Source: an uncultured SAR86 cluster bacterium
GTDB lineage: Bacteria; Pseudomonadota; Gammaproteobacteria; Magnimaribacterales; TMED112
Assembly: GCA_902535365.1 (NCBI GenBank)
Contig: CACATF010000001.1
Coordinates: 380,077-444,076 of the forward strand
Length of the DNA: 64,000 nt
Reading direction: 5' to 3'
Shown: piece after piece, positions 45,460-53,913 of the stretch
Layout: the number at the start of each line of letters is the position of its first letter
Position numbering within the stretch: the first letter of the stretch is position 1
Translations under genes and position numbers: made by a program
The notes under the pieces: model-generated
The model's input: only the letters and a program-made list of their open reading frames with translations
The model's database searches: none
Told to the model about the DNA's origin: nothing

Positions 45460-46142
45460 TAGGTTCTTTTAAGGTATGGCAAGTATGCAAGAAATGCGAA
45501 GGCGTACGCTGCAGGTATCAAAGCAATTAAATGGTAAGGCGCATCTGGAAAGAAGTTCATAATATTATCACCATAAGGTTTCTCTAAAACGAACCAATAG
45601 TTTGTTTCGAAATTGAGATTAAATACATAAACCAAAGGCAAGAACACAAAAGTAGTTACTAACATCAAATTCCTATAGTCTTTGAGGTATGGCCTTTCAT
45701 GCATATGAAATATGGCAGTGAAAACTCCAACAAGAATTAAAGCATGACCATACATAGTGTCTAAGTATTCAGGAGAGGGAAAACCCAGGACTGTATCAGG
45801 TGTCAAAATAGACATACCACCACCTGTTAAACCCCAGAAATATGCAAAGACAAAAAATGCTCGAATTTTAGTTACTAAATAAGCTGCAATACACCATGTT
45901 GAAAAAGCACACATATGTAGTGGCATTGCATCCCACCAATCAAACCCTCTTTCAGTTATTTTAAAAAAAGGATTTGTTATCTCGTGATAGAGAATAGCGG
46001 CAACCAAGACATATTTAAAAATATTTTTAGTTTGTCGTGAAGAATCTTTGAGTGCTAGTGGTATACCAACAGCAGCACCAATAAAGAAAATTACATTTAA
46101 AAAATGGATAGGATCTAATAGATTAAATGCTTCAGCAGTCAT
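45459..46142 (-). CDS. YwaF/TIGR02206-family integral membrane protein (copy 2)
   Basis: The 227-aa protein has about seven transmembrane helices. It has the conserved MPLHMCAFSTWC segment in helix 3 (about 73-84), GLTGGGMSILTPD (about 104-116) and GHALILVGVFTAIF. This matches the YwaF/TMEM164-like TIGR02206 family. The histidine and cysteine of PLHMC are shared by both copies here. Human TMEM164 is reported to be a lipid acyltransferase; whether that applies to bacterial YwaF is unknown. It shares 4 bp with the GMC oxidoreductase gene. Confidence 0.8.
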   Translation of the reverse strand: MTAEAFNLLDPIHFLNVIFFIGAAVGIPLALKDSSRQTKNIFKYVLVAAILYHEITNPFFKITERGFDWWDAMPLHMCAFSTWCIAAYLVTKIRAFFVFAYFWGLTGGGMSILTPDTVLGFPSPEYLDTMYGHALILVGVFTAIFHMHERPYLKDYRNLMLVTTFVFLPLVYVFNLNFETNYWFVLEKPYGDNIMNFFPDAPYHLIALIPAAYAFAFLAYLPYLKRT

Positions 46143-47818
46143 AATTTATTTTGTTCTTTGATTATATCAGCTGCTTTCTCAGCAATCATTATTGTTGGTG
46201 CATTTGTGTTCCCACCCACTAAAGTTGGCATTATTGATGCATCGACAACTCTAATGCCTGACAAACCGTGAACCCTCAAGTTGGTATCAACAACCGCCAT
46301 GTCATCATTACCCATTTTGCATGTGCCAATAGGGTGATAGATTGTGTCTGAGCGAGCTCTGATTGCAGATTCTATCGCTTTATCATCGTTTATATTTACA
46401 GGATCTAGTACATTGGAAAATTGATTAAGAGGTTCTGTATTAAGTATCTTCATCATCACTTTATAACCTTTAATCATTGTTGACATATCTTCTCTATTCG
46501 ACAAAAACTGTGGATCGATCTCAGGATCTTTAAGAGGATCTTTGGAAGCAATTCTAACAGTGCCGACTGATTTAGGTCGCAACAAACATACATGACAGCT
46601 AAATCCATTGCCTGGTGTTTTTTTTCTGCCATGATCTTCAATCATGCCTATTGCAAAGTGTAGCTGTATGTCTGGTGCGTCTAAGTCTTCTGATGTTTTT
46701 AGGAAAGCACCACCTTCTGCAATGGGTGAAGAAAACATGCCAGTTCTTGTCAGGATGTATCTTAATACTTCAAATGGAGCTCTAAGTATAAATTTTAATG
46801 ATTGTGATCCCATCAAAGACCAACTATCAACTCGATGGGATGTTATATAGTCGATGTGATCTTGAAGGTTTTCTCCAACACCATTTAGTTCGTGAATACA
46901 TTCAATTTCTTTCGACTCAAGAAAAGCTCGATTTCCAACTCCAGATCTTTGAAGCAGAGTAGGGGAGCCATATGCACCGCCACATAATAAAACTTCTTTT
47001 GCACATCTAATCTCTTCAGGAACACCATTTATCAAACACTTAACTGCTTTAGCTGTTTTATTTTCAAAAATAACCTTATCGACCGTGGTTTCAGTCAAGA
47101 TTGTTAAATTTGGTCTTGCTCTTGCTGGGTTTAGATAAGCTGCAGCAGTAGACCAGCGGCGACCATTTTTTTGAGTTACTTGATATCTGCCAATGCCTTC
47201 TTGATCTTCACCATTAAAATCATCTGTATATCTGTAATGTTGTGTTCCTGCTTCAATAAACATTGAAACAAAAGGGTTGTTATTTCTTATCTTAGCAACG
47301 TTTAATGGTCCTGAATCATTATGAAAATAATTCTTAAACTGTTCATTGCCTTCAGCTTTCTTGAAGTAGGGCAGGACATCATCATAAGACCACCCATCAT
47401 TACCTAACGAAGCCCAATGGTCATAATCCCATTTATGACCACGAATATAGAGCATTGCATTAACAGAGCTTGATCCACCTAAAGTTTTTCCTCTTGGTTG
47501 ATAGCCTCTTCTATTGGTTTGGTATTCTTGTGGTACTTGATAAGTTCCTCCAGCTGAATCGGCTAAATTTGCTGTGCCTTCTGTGACTGTGACGGAACTA
47601 AATTCTTTTTGAGGAACAGTCTCGTAGGGATAAACATACTTAGGATTCTCATCATTTAAAATAAATGCAAAAAGCGCAGGCGTATGTATAGCTTCTGAGT
47701 TATCTTTTGGGCCTGTTTCAATTAAACAGACTGATACATTCTCATCTTCAGACAATCTATTTGCTAGCACACAACCAGCTGATCCTCCTCCAACAATTAC
47801 GTAATCAAAATCTCTCAT
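46139..47818 (-). CDS. GMC-family flavin oxidoreductase (choline/alcohol dehydrogenase-like)
   Basis: The 559-aa protein begins with the FAD-binding motif YVIVGGGSAGCVLANRLSED (about 5-24). It has the GMC signature GKTLGGSSSVNAMLYIRGHKWDYD (about 113-136), ends with PIGTCKMG (His-containing) and closes with GNTNAPTIMIAEKAADII. GMC enzymes oxidise alcohols such as choline or polyethylene glycol; the substrate here is unknown. Compared with typical members, an inserted loop about 75-107 (EFSSVTVTEGTANLAD) lies just before the signature. It is flanked by two YwaF genes with 4-bp overlaps on both sides. Confidence 0.9.
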   Translation of the reverse strand: MRDFDYVIVGGGSAGCVLANRLSEDENVSVCLIETGPKDNSEAIHTPALFAFILNDENPKYVYPYETVPQKEFSSVTVTEGTANLADSAGGTYQVPQEYQTNRRGYQPRGKTLGGSSSVNAMLYIRGHKWDYDHWASLGNDGWSYDDVLPYFKKAEGNEQFKNYFHNDSGPLNVAKIRNNNPFVSMFIEAGTQHYRYTDDFNGEDQEGIGRYQVTQKNGRRWSTAAAYLNPARARPNLTILTETTVDKVIFENKTAKAVKCLINGVPEEIRCAKEVLLCGGAYGSPTLLQRSGVGNRAFLESKEIECIHELNGVGENLQDHIDYITSHRVDSWSLMGSQSLKFILRAPFEVLRYILTRTGMFSSPIAEGGAFLKTSEDLDAPDIQLHFAIGMIEDHGRKKTPGNGFSCHVCLLRPKSVGTVRIASKDPLKDPEIDPQFLSNREDMSTMIKGYKVMMKILNTEPLNQFSNVLDPVNINDDKAIESAIRARSDTIYHPIGTCKMGNDDMAVVDTNLRVHGLSGIRVVDASIMPTLVGGNTNAPTIMIAEKAADIIKEQNKL

Positions 47819-48558
47819 GCTTTTTTAAACTTATCCCAAAACATAAATGGCAAATAAGTTATAAAAAATACCACCACAGCAAGAGGGATAACTCCCAGCA
47901 TGTGATAAGGTGGGCTTGGCATGAAATCCATTAATGAGGCACCGCCAGGTGTATCCATAAGATACCAGTAATTAGCAAGATCATTCACATTTTCACCAAC
48001 AACTGGATCAAAAAATGTAAAGTCGCCAATAGCTACATTAATGAGGTATATAGGTAGTAGTAAAAGTATTGAAATTACTGCCATTTTCCAAAAGTTTTGG
48101 AGGTATGGTCGGTACTTTAAAACTGCTAGTGCAAAAAATATGCCCAAAATAATTTGACCATGACCATAGAAGAACATGAAGTACTCAATATCTGGCCATG
48201 CAAAATCAAGATCTGGTGTAATGATGGCCATAGTGGCACCACCTATACCCCAATAGAATGGTAGCTCGAAGAATAGTTGATTCTTCTCTTTGCTTAATAA
48301 AAATATGCCAATCAATACAGCACTAAAGTTACACATATGCAAAGGGAGATACGTCTGCCATGGTTTATCAAAACCATAGATATAAATAAACGGTTTTGTT
48401 ATCTCAAATATTATTAATGATAAGCCAATTAGTTTTGCTACTAAGTCCTGTGATTTTGTATTAATGAAGTTACCCAGAATACAAAATAAAACAATAATTA
48501 TGCCTGTCCAAATCATTGTGGAAACGTGTTGGTCTCCAAATAAAATAAAAGGTTCCAT
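47815..48558 (-). CDS. YwaF/TIGR02206-family integral membrane protein (copy 1)
   Basis: The 247-aa protein has seven predicted helices and is a distant paralog of the other YwaF. It has FEITKPFIYIYGFDKPWQTYLPLHMCNFSAVLIG (about 49-82), WGIGGATMAIITPDLDFAWPD and GHGQIILGIFFALA. It shares the LPLHMC motif and the xGGxxxxxTPD motif. It is the first gene of the unit. An AGGGAGAGAACATGG-like ribosome-binding site (AGGGAGA) precedes ATG 48558. Its function is unknown. Confidence 0.8.
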   Translation of the reverse strand: MEPFILFGDQHVSTMIWTGIIIVLFCILGNFINTKSQDLVAKLIGLSLIIFEITKPFIYIYGFDKPWQTYLPLHMCNFSAVLIGIFLLSKEKNQLFFELPFYWGIGGATMAIITPDLDFAWPDIEYFMFFYGHGQIILGIFFALAVLKYRPYLQNFWKMAVISILLLLPIYLINVAIGDFTFFDPVVGENVNDLANYWYLMDTPGGASLMDFMPSPPYHMLGVIPLAVVVFFITYLPFMFWDKFKKA

Positions 48559-48629
48559 GTTCTCTCCCTAATGTGTCAATAAAGTTAAATAATACTTCGT
48601 CAGTTGATAGTAACAAAATTTAATTTAAG

Positions 48630-49169
48630 ATGAAAAATAATAGTAAATTTATGTCAAACGACTGTCTGTTATTAAATGGAAACGGGAAGCCTCTTAGTTA
48701 TTTTCCCCTGTCGACTATTGATTGGAAAACTTCAATTAAATTAGTCCTCACCAAGAACGTAATCATTATTAAAAATCATGATGATTGGGTTGTTAGATCG
48801 CCATCGGTAACTGTGGATGTGCCAAGCATAATAATGCTGCGAAGATTTCATAAATTTCAGAACTACGTAAAATTTTCACGATCAAATGTTTATTTGAGAG
48901 ATATGTACAAATGTCAGTATTGCTCTGATATTTTTGAAAGAAACCGTTTAACACTTGACCATGTAGTGCCAAAATCAAAAGGCGGAGAGACCAGCTGGGA
49001 AAACATTGTTACATGCTGCAACTCTTGCAATACTTTTAAAGGCTCAAAGGATTTAAAACCCATCAATAAACCTATTAAACCTTCATTCGCCCACTTGCTA
49101 AATGGTCACAAATTAAAAGCCAGTGATTTTCCAGACAAATCTTGGAGTGAGTATATTTTTAGTACTTAA
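48630..49169 (+). CDS. HNH endonuclease family protein
   Basis: The 179-aa protein has an N-terminal domain with SNDCLLLNGNGKPLSYFPLSTIDWKTSIKLV and a C-terminal HNH domain: CQYC (zinc pair), LTLDHVVPKSKGGETSWENIVTCCNSCNTFKG (about 106-137). The second cysteine pair is CNSC. This is the standalone proteobacterial HNH family that lies beside core genes in many genomes and is not tied to a mobile element. The start may be ATG 48630 or 48651; neither has a good ribosome-binding site. Confidence 0.82.
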   Translation: MKNNSKFMSNDCLLLNGNGKPLSYFPLSTIDWKTSIKLVLTKNVIIIKNHDDWVVRSPSVTVDVPSIIMLRRFHKFQNYVKFSRSNVYLRDMYKCQYCSDIFERNRLTLDHVVPKSKGGETSWENIVTCCNSCNTFKGSKDLKPINKPIKPSFAHLLNGHKLKASDFPDKSWSEYIFST

Positions 49170-49749
49170 TTGAGCAACCGTAGGGCCTTGTTTTTGACTC
49201 TTGCACGCTTAGACCACTAGCCAAATCATTCATTGCTGCAACAACATAATTCTTTGCTTTTGATAAGTCTGTATTAAAGAGCGCTCCAGTTCTGCCCATA
49301 TTGTCAATCGCTCCTTGGTACTGCAATTTCTGATTTTCATCAATGATATACATGTGAGGTGTTGTTTTTGCCTTATACATTTTTCCAACTTCGCCTGAGG
49401 TGTCAAAAAGTACATGCGAAGGTTTAGCACTTCTTGCATTGGTTAGTTCAATGGCTTCATCTGGTGAGACATAGCCTTGCTTGCCTTCAGCAGACGAAAT
49501 AATTGATAACCAAATTACACCTTCTTCAGTATATTTTTCTTGTAAGTTTTGCATGTTGGATGTTTCATAGTGTCTCTGAACAAACGGGCAATCATGATTA
49601 GTCCATTCAAGAATAACTTTTTTCCCTTTGAATGAATCTAACTCGATGTTTTCTCCATTTTGATTCATAAGCTGAAAGCTTGGAGCTGTAAGTTCACTAG
49701 CACTTACTATGCCAAGACTCAGCAATAAAAATAAAACTTTAATTTTCAT
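49159..49749 (-). CDS. Secreted thioredoxin-like/redoxin family protein with a one-cysteine CPFV site
   Basis: This 196-aa protein has a signal peptide (about 1-17) and a peroxiredoxin/thioredoxin-like fold: VILEWTNHDCPFVQRHYET (about 44-62) and TPHMYIIDENQKLQYQGAID. The site has one cysteine where thioredoxins have CxxC. A second cysteine near the end (GCSIKY) could be its partner. The gene overlaps dsbD by 11 bp, so DsbD may keep it reduced in the periplasm. Confidence 0.8.
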   Translation of the reverse strand: MKIKVLFLLLSLGIVSASELTAPSFQLMNQNGENIELDSFKGKKVILEWTNHDCPFVQRHYETSNMQNLQEKYTEEGVIWLSIISSAEGKQGYVSPDEAIELTNARSAKPSHVLFDTSGEVGKMYKAKTTPHMYIIDENQKLQYQGAIDNMGRTGALFNTDLSKAKNYVVAAMNDLASGLSVQESKTRPYGCSIKY

Positions 49750-51685
49750 TGATTACCTCTCTTAAATAACTCTCAGTTAATATTTCATTAAGAACCATTG
49801 GTTCGTCAAGTTTTTTGCTCCAGTAAATATAAAGCGGAATGCCTGATCGATTATATTTTTCTATTTGCTGTGCTATTTCTGGGTCTCTATTTGTCCAATC
49901 AGCTTTTAAGTAGGTAATATTTTTTTCTTCAAATAAATTAAATATCTCATCCGTAAAGGCTACACCTTCATTCACTTTACATGTTATGCACCAAGCAGCT
50001 GTGTAATTAATAAAATACGCATCACCATTTATTTTGAGTTCCTTTTCCAGATCTGCTGACCAGCTAATTGAATCATTGCTTTGGGTGATTGTTTGTTGTT
50101 TAAAATCCCAATTAAATAATTGGTACCCATAAGCACACCCTATGACCAAACCAATCAAAATAGCATGCTTGATTTTAATAATGAATAGCCATGCAGTGAA
50201 CGCGAGCAGCAACCAACCAATAAGCACAAATAGGATTGAATTAGCATCAACCTGATTGGCAAGAACCCAGAGTAACCAAATCGCAGCACCAAACATCATA
50301 AAACCAAATAATTGTTTAAGAGACTCCATCCATTTCCCAGGTTTTGGTAACAGATTTACTAGCGATGGAAACAATGCAATTAAGAAATATGGCAATGCAA
50401 AACCTAAGGCTAAAAAGAAGAAAATAAGATAAGAATGTATATCTGGTTGAATTAGTGCAGCACCCAAAGCAGCTCCCATGAAAGGAGCAGTGCATGGCGA
50501 TGCAACTATTACTGATAAAGCACCCGTCATCATAGAGTTGATAGGCCCAGAGCCATTAGCAAATTTCTCAAATTTGCCTAGGCTACTGCCTATGTTCAAA
50601 TCAGTTATTAGATATACACCAATAGCAAATATGAGTCCTGCCAAAATAGTCACGACGAATGGACTTTGTAATTGGTATCCCCAACCTATTAGTTCTCCAG
50701 CATTTTTAAGCGTTACAAGAGTAAAGGCTATGATCATAAAGGTAATAATCACACCTACGACATAAGCACCTGCGTTAACTGTAACTGACGTCTTTGAATC
50801 GCTTGCACTTTTTACAAGAGATAATCCCTTTAGAGCAATCACTGGCAATACGCATGGCATTAAATTTAGAATTAAACCTCCTATGAGTGCAAATAAAATA
50901 GCAGTGAGTATGCTTATGCTTTCTGCTGCAGCAACTTTTATTTCAGATGTTGGTTGATTAATTTCAAAATAATAAGCGTCTGATAGAACTACGCCTGAAA
51001 GAGGTTTGTCAAAATCTTCATAAACATTAAATGATAAAGCTTGATTAATATTTTCTTGAGGATCTGAGTAGTCAAAAACCTGATCATCAAAAGGAAAAAA
51101 ATAACTATTTTCTGTTATGGCGTCTGATGAAAGGGTAAATGCATTGTCTGTTCGTCTTATTTCAAGATCTGGTGGTGCTCTAATTGGTACCTGAGCCTCC
51201 CATTTTGATAATTCCTCAACTTTTTGGGTAACATTTAAAATATTCTTAGTAAGAGAAAGCTCAAGGATTGTTTCTTCGGGGATACAAATATCATCACAGA
51301 CTAAAAATTTAATATCTATTTCTGTGCTTGCATCGGCAAGATTGTCGAATGTTATTTCAAATGGAAAGACAACCTCATTTTCATAGCCATAAGTCATTAA
51401 TGGGGGGTATTCAATCTTTGAAGGCCCAGGCCATGTATTTTTATTAATTACCCAACCCTTGGGATTTTTATATGAAAAGGTCGGTGGTCCGCCAGAATCA
51501 CCAGGATTAACCCAATAGGTATGCCAGCCTGGAGTGAATGTAAATTTATAACCAAACTTATATGTGCCTGGCTCTTGTATTAAATTATCTTTACCAATGA
51601 TTGAGATCTCAGCATGATCTGTTCGTGCTGAACTAGTTTCCGCAACATATGTCGCTGCTAAGAAAATAAAAACTAAATATCTCAT
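49739..51685 (-). CDS. DsbD-family thiol:disulfide interchange protein
   Basis: The 648-aa protein has a signal peptide, an N-terminal DsbD-alpha-like domain (about 25-230; IKFLVCDDICIPEE carries the cysteine pair), eight transmembrane helices (about 260-520) with LNLMPCVLPVIALKG and VASPCTAPFMGAALG supplying the membrane cysteines, and a C-terminal thioredoxin domain with YTAAWCITCKVNEG (about 565-578). It passes electrons from cytoplasmic thioredoxin to periplasmic partners. The N-domain is more like ScsB/DipZ than E. coli DsbD. Its last 11 bp overlap the redoxin gene. Confidence 0.88.
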   Translation of the reverse strand: MRYLVFIFLAATYVAETSSARTDHAEISIIGKDNLIQEPGTYKFGYKFTFTPGWHTYWVNPGDSGGPPTFSYKNPKGWVINKNTWPGPSKIEYPPLMTYGYENEVVFPFEITFDNLADASTEIDIKFLVCDDICIPEETILELSLTKNILNVTQKVEELSKWEAQVPIRAPPDLEIRRTDNAFTLSSDAITENSYFFPFDDQVFDYSDPQENINQALSFNVYEDFDKPLSGVVLSDAYYFEINQPTSEIKVAAAESISILTAILFALIGGLILNLMPCVLPVIALKGLSLVKSASDSKTSVTVNAGAYVVGVIITFMIIAFTLVTLKNAGELIGWGYQLQSPFVVTILAGLIFAIGVYLITDLNIGSSLGKFEKFANGSGPINSMMTGALSVIVASPCTAPFMGAALGAALIQPDIHSYLIFFFLALGFALPYFLIALFPSLVNLLPKPGKWMESLKQLFGFMMFGAAIWLLWVLANQVDANSILFVLIGWLLLAFTAWLFIIKIKHAILIGLVIGCAYGYQLFNWDFKQQTITQSNDSISWSADLEKELKINGDAYFINYTAAWCITCKVNEGVAFTDEIFNLFEEKNITYLKADWTNRDPEIAQQIEKYNRSGIPLYIYWSKKLDEPMVLNEILTESYLREVINEN

Positions 51686-51694
51686 ATCAAAGTA

Positions 51695-51712
51695 GGGCGG
51701 CTAATGCCGCCC
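51695..51712 (-). terminator. GC-rich hairpin between hsp20 and dsbD
   Basis: A perfect 7-bp stem GGGCGGC/GCCGCCC encloses a four-base loop. On the minus strand it lies just after the hsp20 stop and 10 bp before the dsbD start. The following TACTTTG is only weakly T-rich, so it may act as a partial terminator or a 3' stabiliser of hsp20 mRNA, not a strict stop. Confidence 0.55.
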
Positions 51713-51718
51713 AAAACA

Positions 51719-52135
51719 TTATTTAACCTCTATGCTTCGAGGTTTTTTGTGATCAGGAACCACTCTCTCCATATCTATAGTCAAAAGACCATTTTTTAAA
51801 GATGCTCCTAATACTTCAAGATCTTCAGCTAAAGTAAATTTTAACTTGAATGCTCTCTTAGCAATTCCACGATGAAGTGCCTCGGCATTTGAGTCTGTAT
51901 CTTTTGGTCCATCATATTTGACAGTCAAGACAGCATCACTTAGCTCTATATCTATATCTTTCTTTTCAATTCCAGCTAGAGCAACCTCTATTTGGAAATT
52001 TAGCCCATCCTTATAAATATTATATGGTGGGTAACCGGATTGAGATTCGTTAGAAAGTCTTTCGAATCTATCAACGAGATTTTCAAAACCTAAAACACGG
52101 TTTGAAAACATTGGATCAGTAAAATTAATTAACAT
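51719..52135 (-). CDS. Small heat-shock protein (Hsp20/IbpA family)
   Basis: The 138-aa protein has the alpha-crystallin domain (about 37-125): YPPYNIYKDGLNFQIEVALAGIEKKDIDIELSDAVLTV, RGIAKRAFKLKFTLAEDLEV and LKNGLLTIDMERVVP. The C-terminal tail has an IxV-type ending (RSIEVK). It is an ATP-independent holdase in the cytoplasm. A clear ribosome-binding site AAGGAGG is sequestered in a ROSE-like hairpin directly upstream. Confidence 0.93.
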   Translation of the reverse strand: MLINFTDPMFSNRVLGFENLVDRFERLSNESQSGYPPYNIYKDGLNFQIEVALAGIEKKDIDIELSDAVLTVKYDGPKDTDSNAEALHRGIAKRAFKLKFTLAEDLEVLGASLKNGLLTIDMERVVPDHKKPRSIEVK

Positions 52136-52137
52136 AT

Positions 52138-52192
52138 TAGTCCTCCTTAAAGCGACTAGTTAAATTTAAGATGGCCTCACCTGAGCACCATC
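52138..52192 (-). promoter_or_regulatory. ROSE-type RNA thermometer in the hsp20 5' UTR
   Basis: On the minus strand, AGTCGCTTTAAGGAGGACT lies 3 bp before the ATG. TAGTC-(g)-CT pairs with AGGACTA (52138-52158), leaving one bulged G and a TTAAGG loop, so the Shine-Dalgarno is partly paired. UCGCU opposite AGGA is the UYGCU-type element diagnostic of ROSE thermometers. A second hairpin (52170-52192) with GATGG/CCATC plus CTC/GAG lies just upstream, as in multi-hairpin ROSE elements. The pairing is read by eye, without a folding calculation. Confidence 0.7.
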
Positions 52193-52198
52193 ATTGTT

Positions 52199-52226
52199 AA
52201 TTTAGATCTAATTACAGAAAAATCAA
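52199..52226 (-). promoter_or_regulatory. Candidate hsp20 promoter
   Basis: On the minus strand TTGATT and TAAATT are spaced by 16 bp, and CTTGATT also resembles a sigma-32 -35 (CTTGAA). The -10 does not match the sigma-32 CCCCAT pattern well. If used, transcription would start just before the two hairpins, giving a leader of about 60 nt. Support is weak. Confidence 0.35.
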
Positions 52227-52326
52227 GAACTTTTTTATCAAAAAGTAACGTTTACTTCCCAAAATATTGTTTTTTTTTATTTATATGAGTAGTATAGGTT
52301 ACATTATTTTTAATTAAGGAGATATA

Positions 52327-52752
52327 ATGACATTTTTTTCACGAGCTTTGTTACTATTTGTAACAGGCATAGTGCAGATTTTTTTTGCAGCACATCTTTT
52401 ATTTAATTGGACTATTCTTGATCTTCCATCAGATCTAATGTTTATTCCAGGCATTCTAGTTTTACTAGCCTCAGCAGTACTTACAATTGATTATTATTTT
52501 GGTAATAGAGACAACAGGGTAGTGCTATATGATGAATATATTGCAGATAGATACTACAAGATTGGAGCTGCTGGCTATGCTATGACAGGTATAGGAGTAT
52601 TTGTTCTATATTCTATCCAAGATTATTCAAAGTGGAGCTTGGAGGCAGCAAATGCATTTATCTATGATTTAGCTGCATTTTTCTGGTTTGTATTTGGATC
52701 ATTAATAGTTATATTTTCATATGGCGACTATAAAGAGTCAGTAGATGGGTAA
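52327..52752 (+). CDS. Four-helix membrane protein paired with an HTH regulator
   Basis: The 141-aa protein has four predicted transmembrane helices arranged as two hairpins around a polar middle (DYYFGNRDNRVVLYDEYIADRYYKIG). Its fold pattern and its position before a small XRE regulator resemble DUF2178-type membrane proteins, but the family is uncertain. An AGGAG ribosome-binding site precedes the ATG. It overlaps the regulator gene by 8 bp. A role as a membrane partner of that regulator is inferred from context only. Confidence 0.65.
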   Translation: MTFFSRALLLFVTGIVQIFFAAHLLFNWTILDLPSDLMFIPGILVLLASAVLTIDYYFGNRDNRVVLYDEYIADRYYKIGAAGYAMTGIGVFVLYSIQDYSKWSLEAANAFIYDLAAFFWFVFGSLIVIFSYGDYKESVDG

Positions 52753-52999
52753 AGATCATAAAGATTTAGTAGTTCTGCTAACACAAAAAAGAAAGGAGGC
52801 TGGCATTACGCAAGCAAGCCTTGCTGAGGCTGTACAGGTTTCAAGAAAAAGCATCAATGCTATTGAAAATGGAATTTATGTTCCATCAACGGTATTGGCA
52901 ATAAAAATTGCTACAGTATTGAATTGCAATGTTGAAGACTTATTTAAACTACATGATGGAACTTTTCCATTATTAACGGAGTCAAAAAAATATGATTAA
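52745..52999 (+). CDS. Small XRE-family HTH regulator
   Basis: The 84-aa protein is almost entirely an HTH_3 domain: RKEAGITQASLAEAVQVSRKSINAIENGIYVPSTVLAIKIATVLNCNVEDLFKL. This is the YozG-like single-domain type commonly encoded beside a small membrane protein. It should repress its own promoter or be a dedicated switch for the preceding gene. It overlaps both neighbours by 8 bp. Confidence 0.85.
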   Translation: MGKDHKDLVVLLTQKRKEAGITQASLAEAVQVSRKSINAIENGIYVPSTVLAIKIATVLNCNVEDLFKLHDGTFPLLTESKKYD

Positions 53000-53474
53000 A
53001 AAAATACACATTTTAATTCTCTTATCAATTTTAGCCCTTGGTGGATGTGCAACAGGTGGCTTTTCACCTGATGTCGTTTCAAGGGATGCAGCCGCAAAAA
53101 GCCAATATGTCCAATCAGGCGTAGTTGTATCAGTTAGAAATGTGACTATCGAAGGCGACAGAGATAGTGGAAATTTATTTGGATCAATTCTAGGTGCCAT
53201 TGTTGGGTCAAACATAGGTGGCGAGGATGACGAAACAACACGAGAAGTGGGTGCTGTGGTCGGAACTGCAGTTGGTTCAGTGGTAGGACAAAATGTTGGT
53301 GAAAGTCTATCTAGAAAGGCTGGAGTTGAAATCATAATTAAGCTAGATACCAATGAAAGAGAAATATCTATTGTCCAAGAAATGCCAGAGGATGTTGATT
53401 ACTCATTTAGAGCAGGTGATAAGGTCAGAATTGTAAGATCAGGTGGTAAGGCAAGAGTTGTGCCTTATAATTAA
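52992..53474 (+). CDS. SlyB-like outer-membrane lipoprotein (glycine-zipper)
   Basis: The 160-aa protein has lipobox ALGGCATGG (Cys19). The glycine-zipper region GNLFGSILGAIVGSNIGG...VGAVVGTAVGSVVGQNVGE (about 55-108) precedes a beta-rich C-terminal part (IIIKLDTNEREISIVQEM...VRIVRSGGKARVVPYN). SlyB/Pcp-type lipoproteins support outer-membrane integrity. It overlaps the regulator by 8 bp and is followed 4 bp later by recX. Confidence 0.85.
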   Translation: MIKKIHILILLSILALGGCATGGFSPDVVSRDAAAKSQYVQSGVVVSVRNVTIEGDRDSGNLFGSILGAIVGSNIGGEDDETTREVGAVVGTAVGSVVGQNVGESLSRKAGVEIIIKLDTNEREISIVQEMPEDVDYSFRAGDKVRIVRSGGKARVVPYN

Positions 53475-53478
53475 ATGA

Positions 53479-53913
53479 TTGGAACCTGTAAATCTATGGA
53501 ATAAAGCTCTCGATCTTCTTTCAAGAAGGGAGCACTCTGTATTCGAGCTCAGAACAAAGTTAAAGAGATTTAGCGAAAATGCTTCTGAGCTTGAAGATAC
53601 AATCAAACGCTTAAAAGATTCAAACTTTCTGGATGATAAAAAGTTCAGTGAGTCTTTTGTCCGCAGCAAATCCCAATCTGGGTATGGCCCCAATTACATT
53701 CAACAGTATTTAAGAAAAAAGGGTGTAAACTCAAGTGACTACGATATTTATGGCTATGATATTGACTGGGCTGCCATTTGCCATGAGCTTTATCTAAGAA
53801 AATCTAAAGGAAAAGAATTAAACCATAAAGAAAAAGAAAAGATTTTAAGATTTTTAGCCTATAGAGGTTTTAGTTATGAAATAATAAAAAACGCTCAAAA
53901 AGATATCGAATAA
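53479..53913 (+). CDS. recX: RecX-like regulatory protein
   Basis: The 144-aa protein has RecX three-helix repeats: LLSRREHSVFELRTKLKRF, then IKRLKDSNFLDDKKFSESFVRSKSQSGYGPNYIQQYLRKKGV (about 39-80) and a final FLAYRGFSYEIIKNA. RecX inhibits RecA filaments. In most bacteria recX follows recA, whereas here it is inserted between an envelope lipoprotein gene and dnaX. There is no in-frame ATG near the start; TTG 53479 is the likely start. It overlaps dnaX by one base. Confidence 0.85.
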   Translation: MEPVNLWNKALDLLSRREHSVFELRTKLKRFSENASELEDTIKRLKDSNFLDDKKFSESFVRSKSQSGYGPNYIQQYLRKKGVNSSDYDIYGYDIDWAAICHELYLRKSKGKELNHKEKEKILRFLAYRGFSYEIIKNAQKDIE

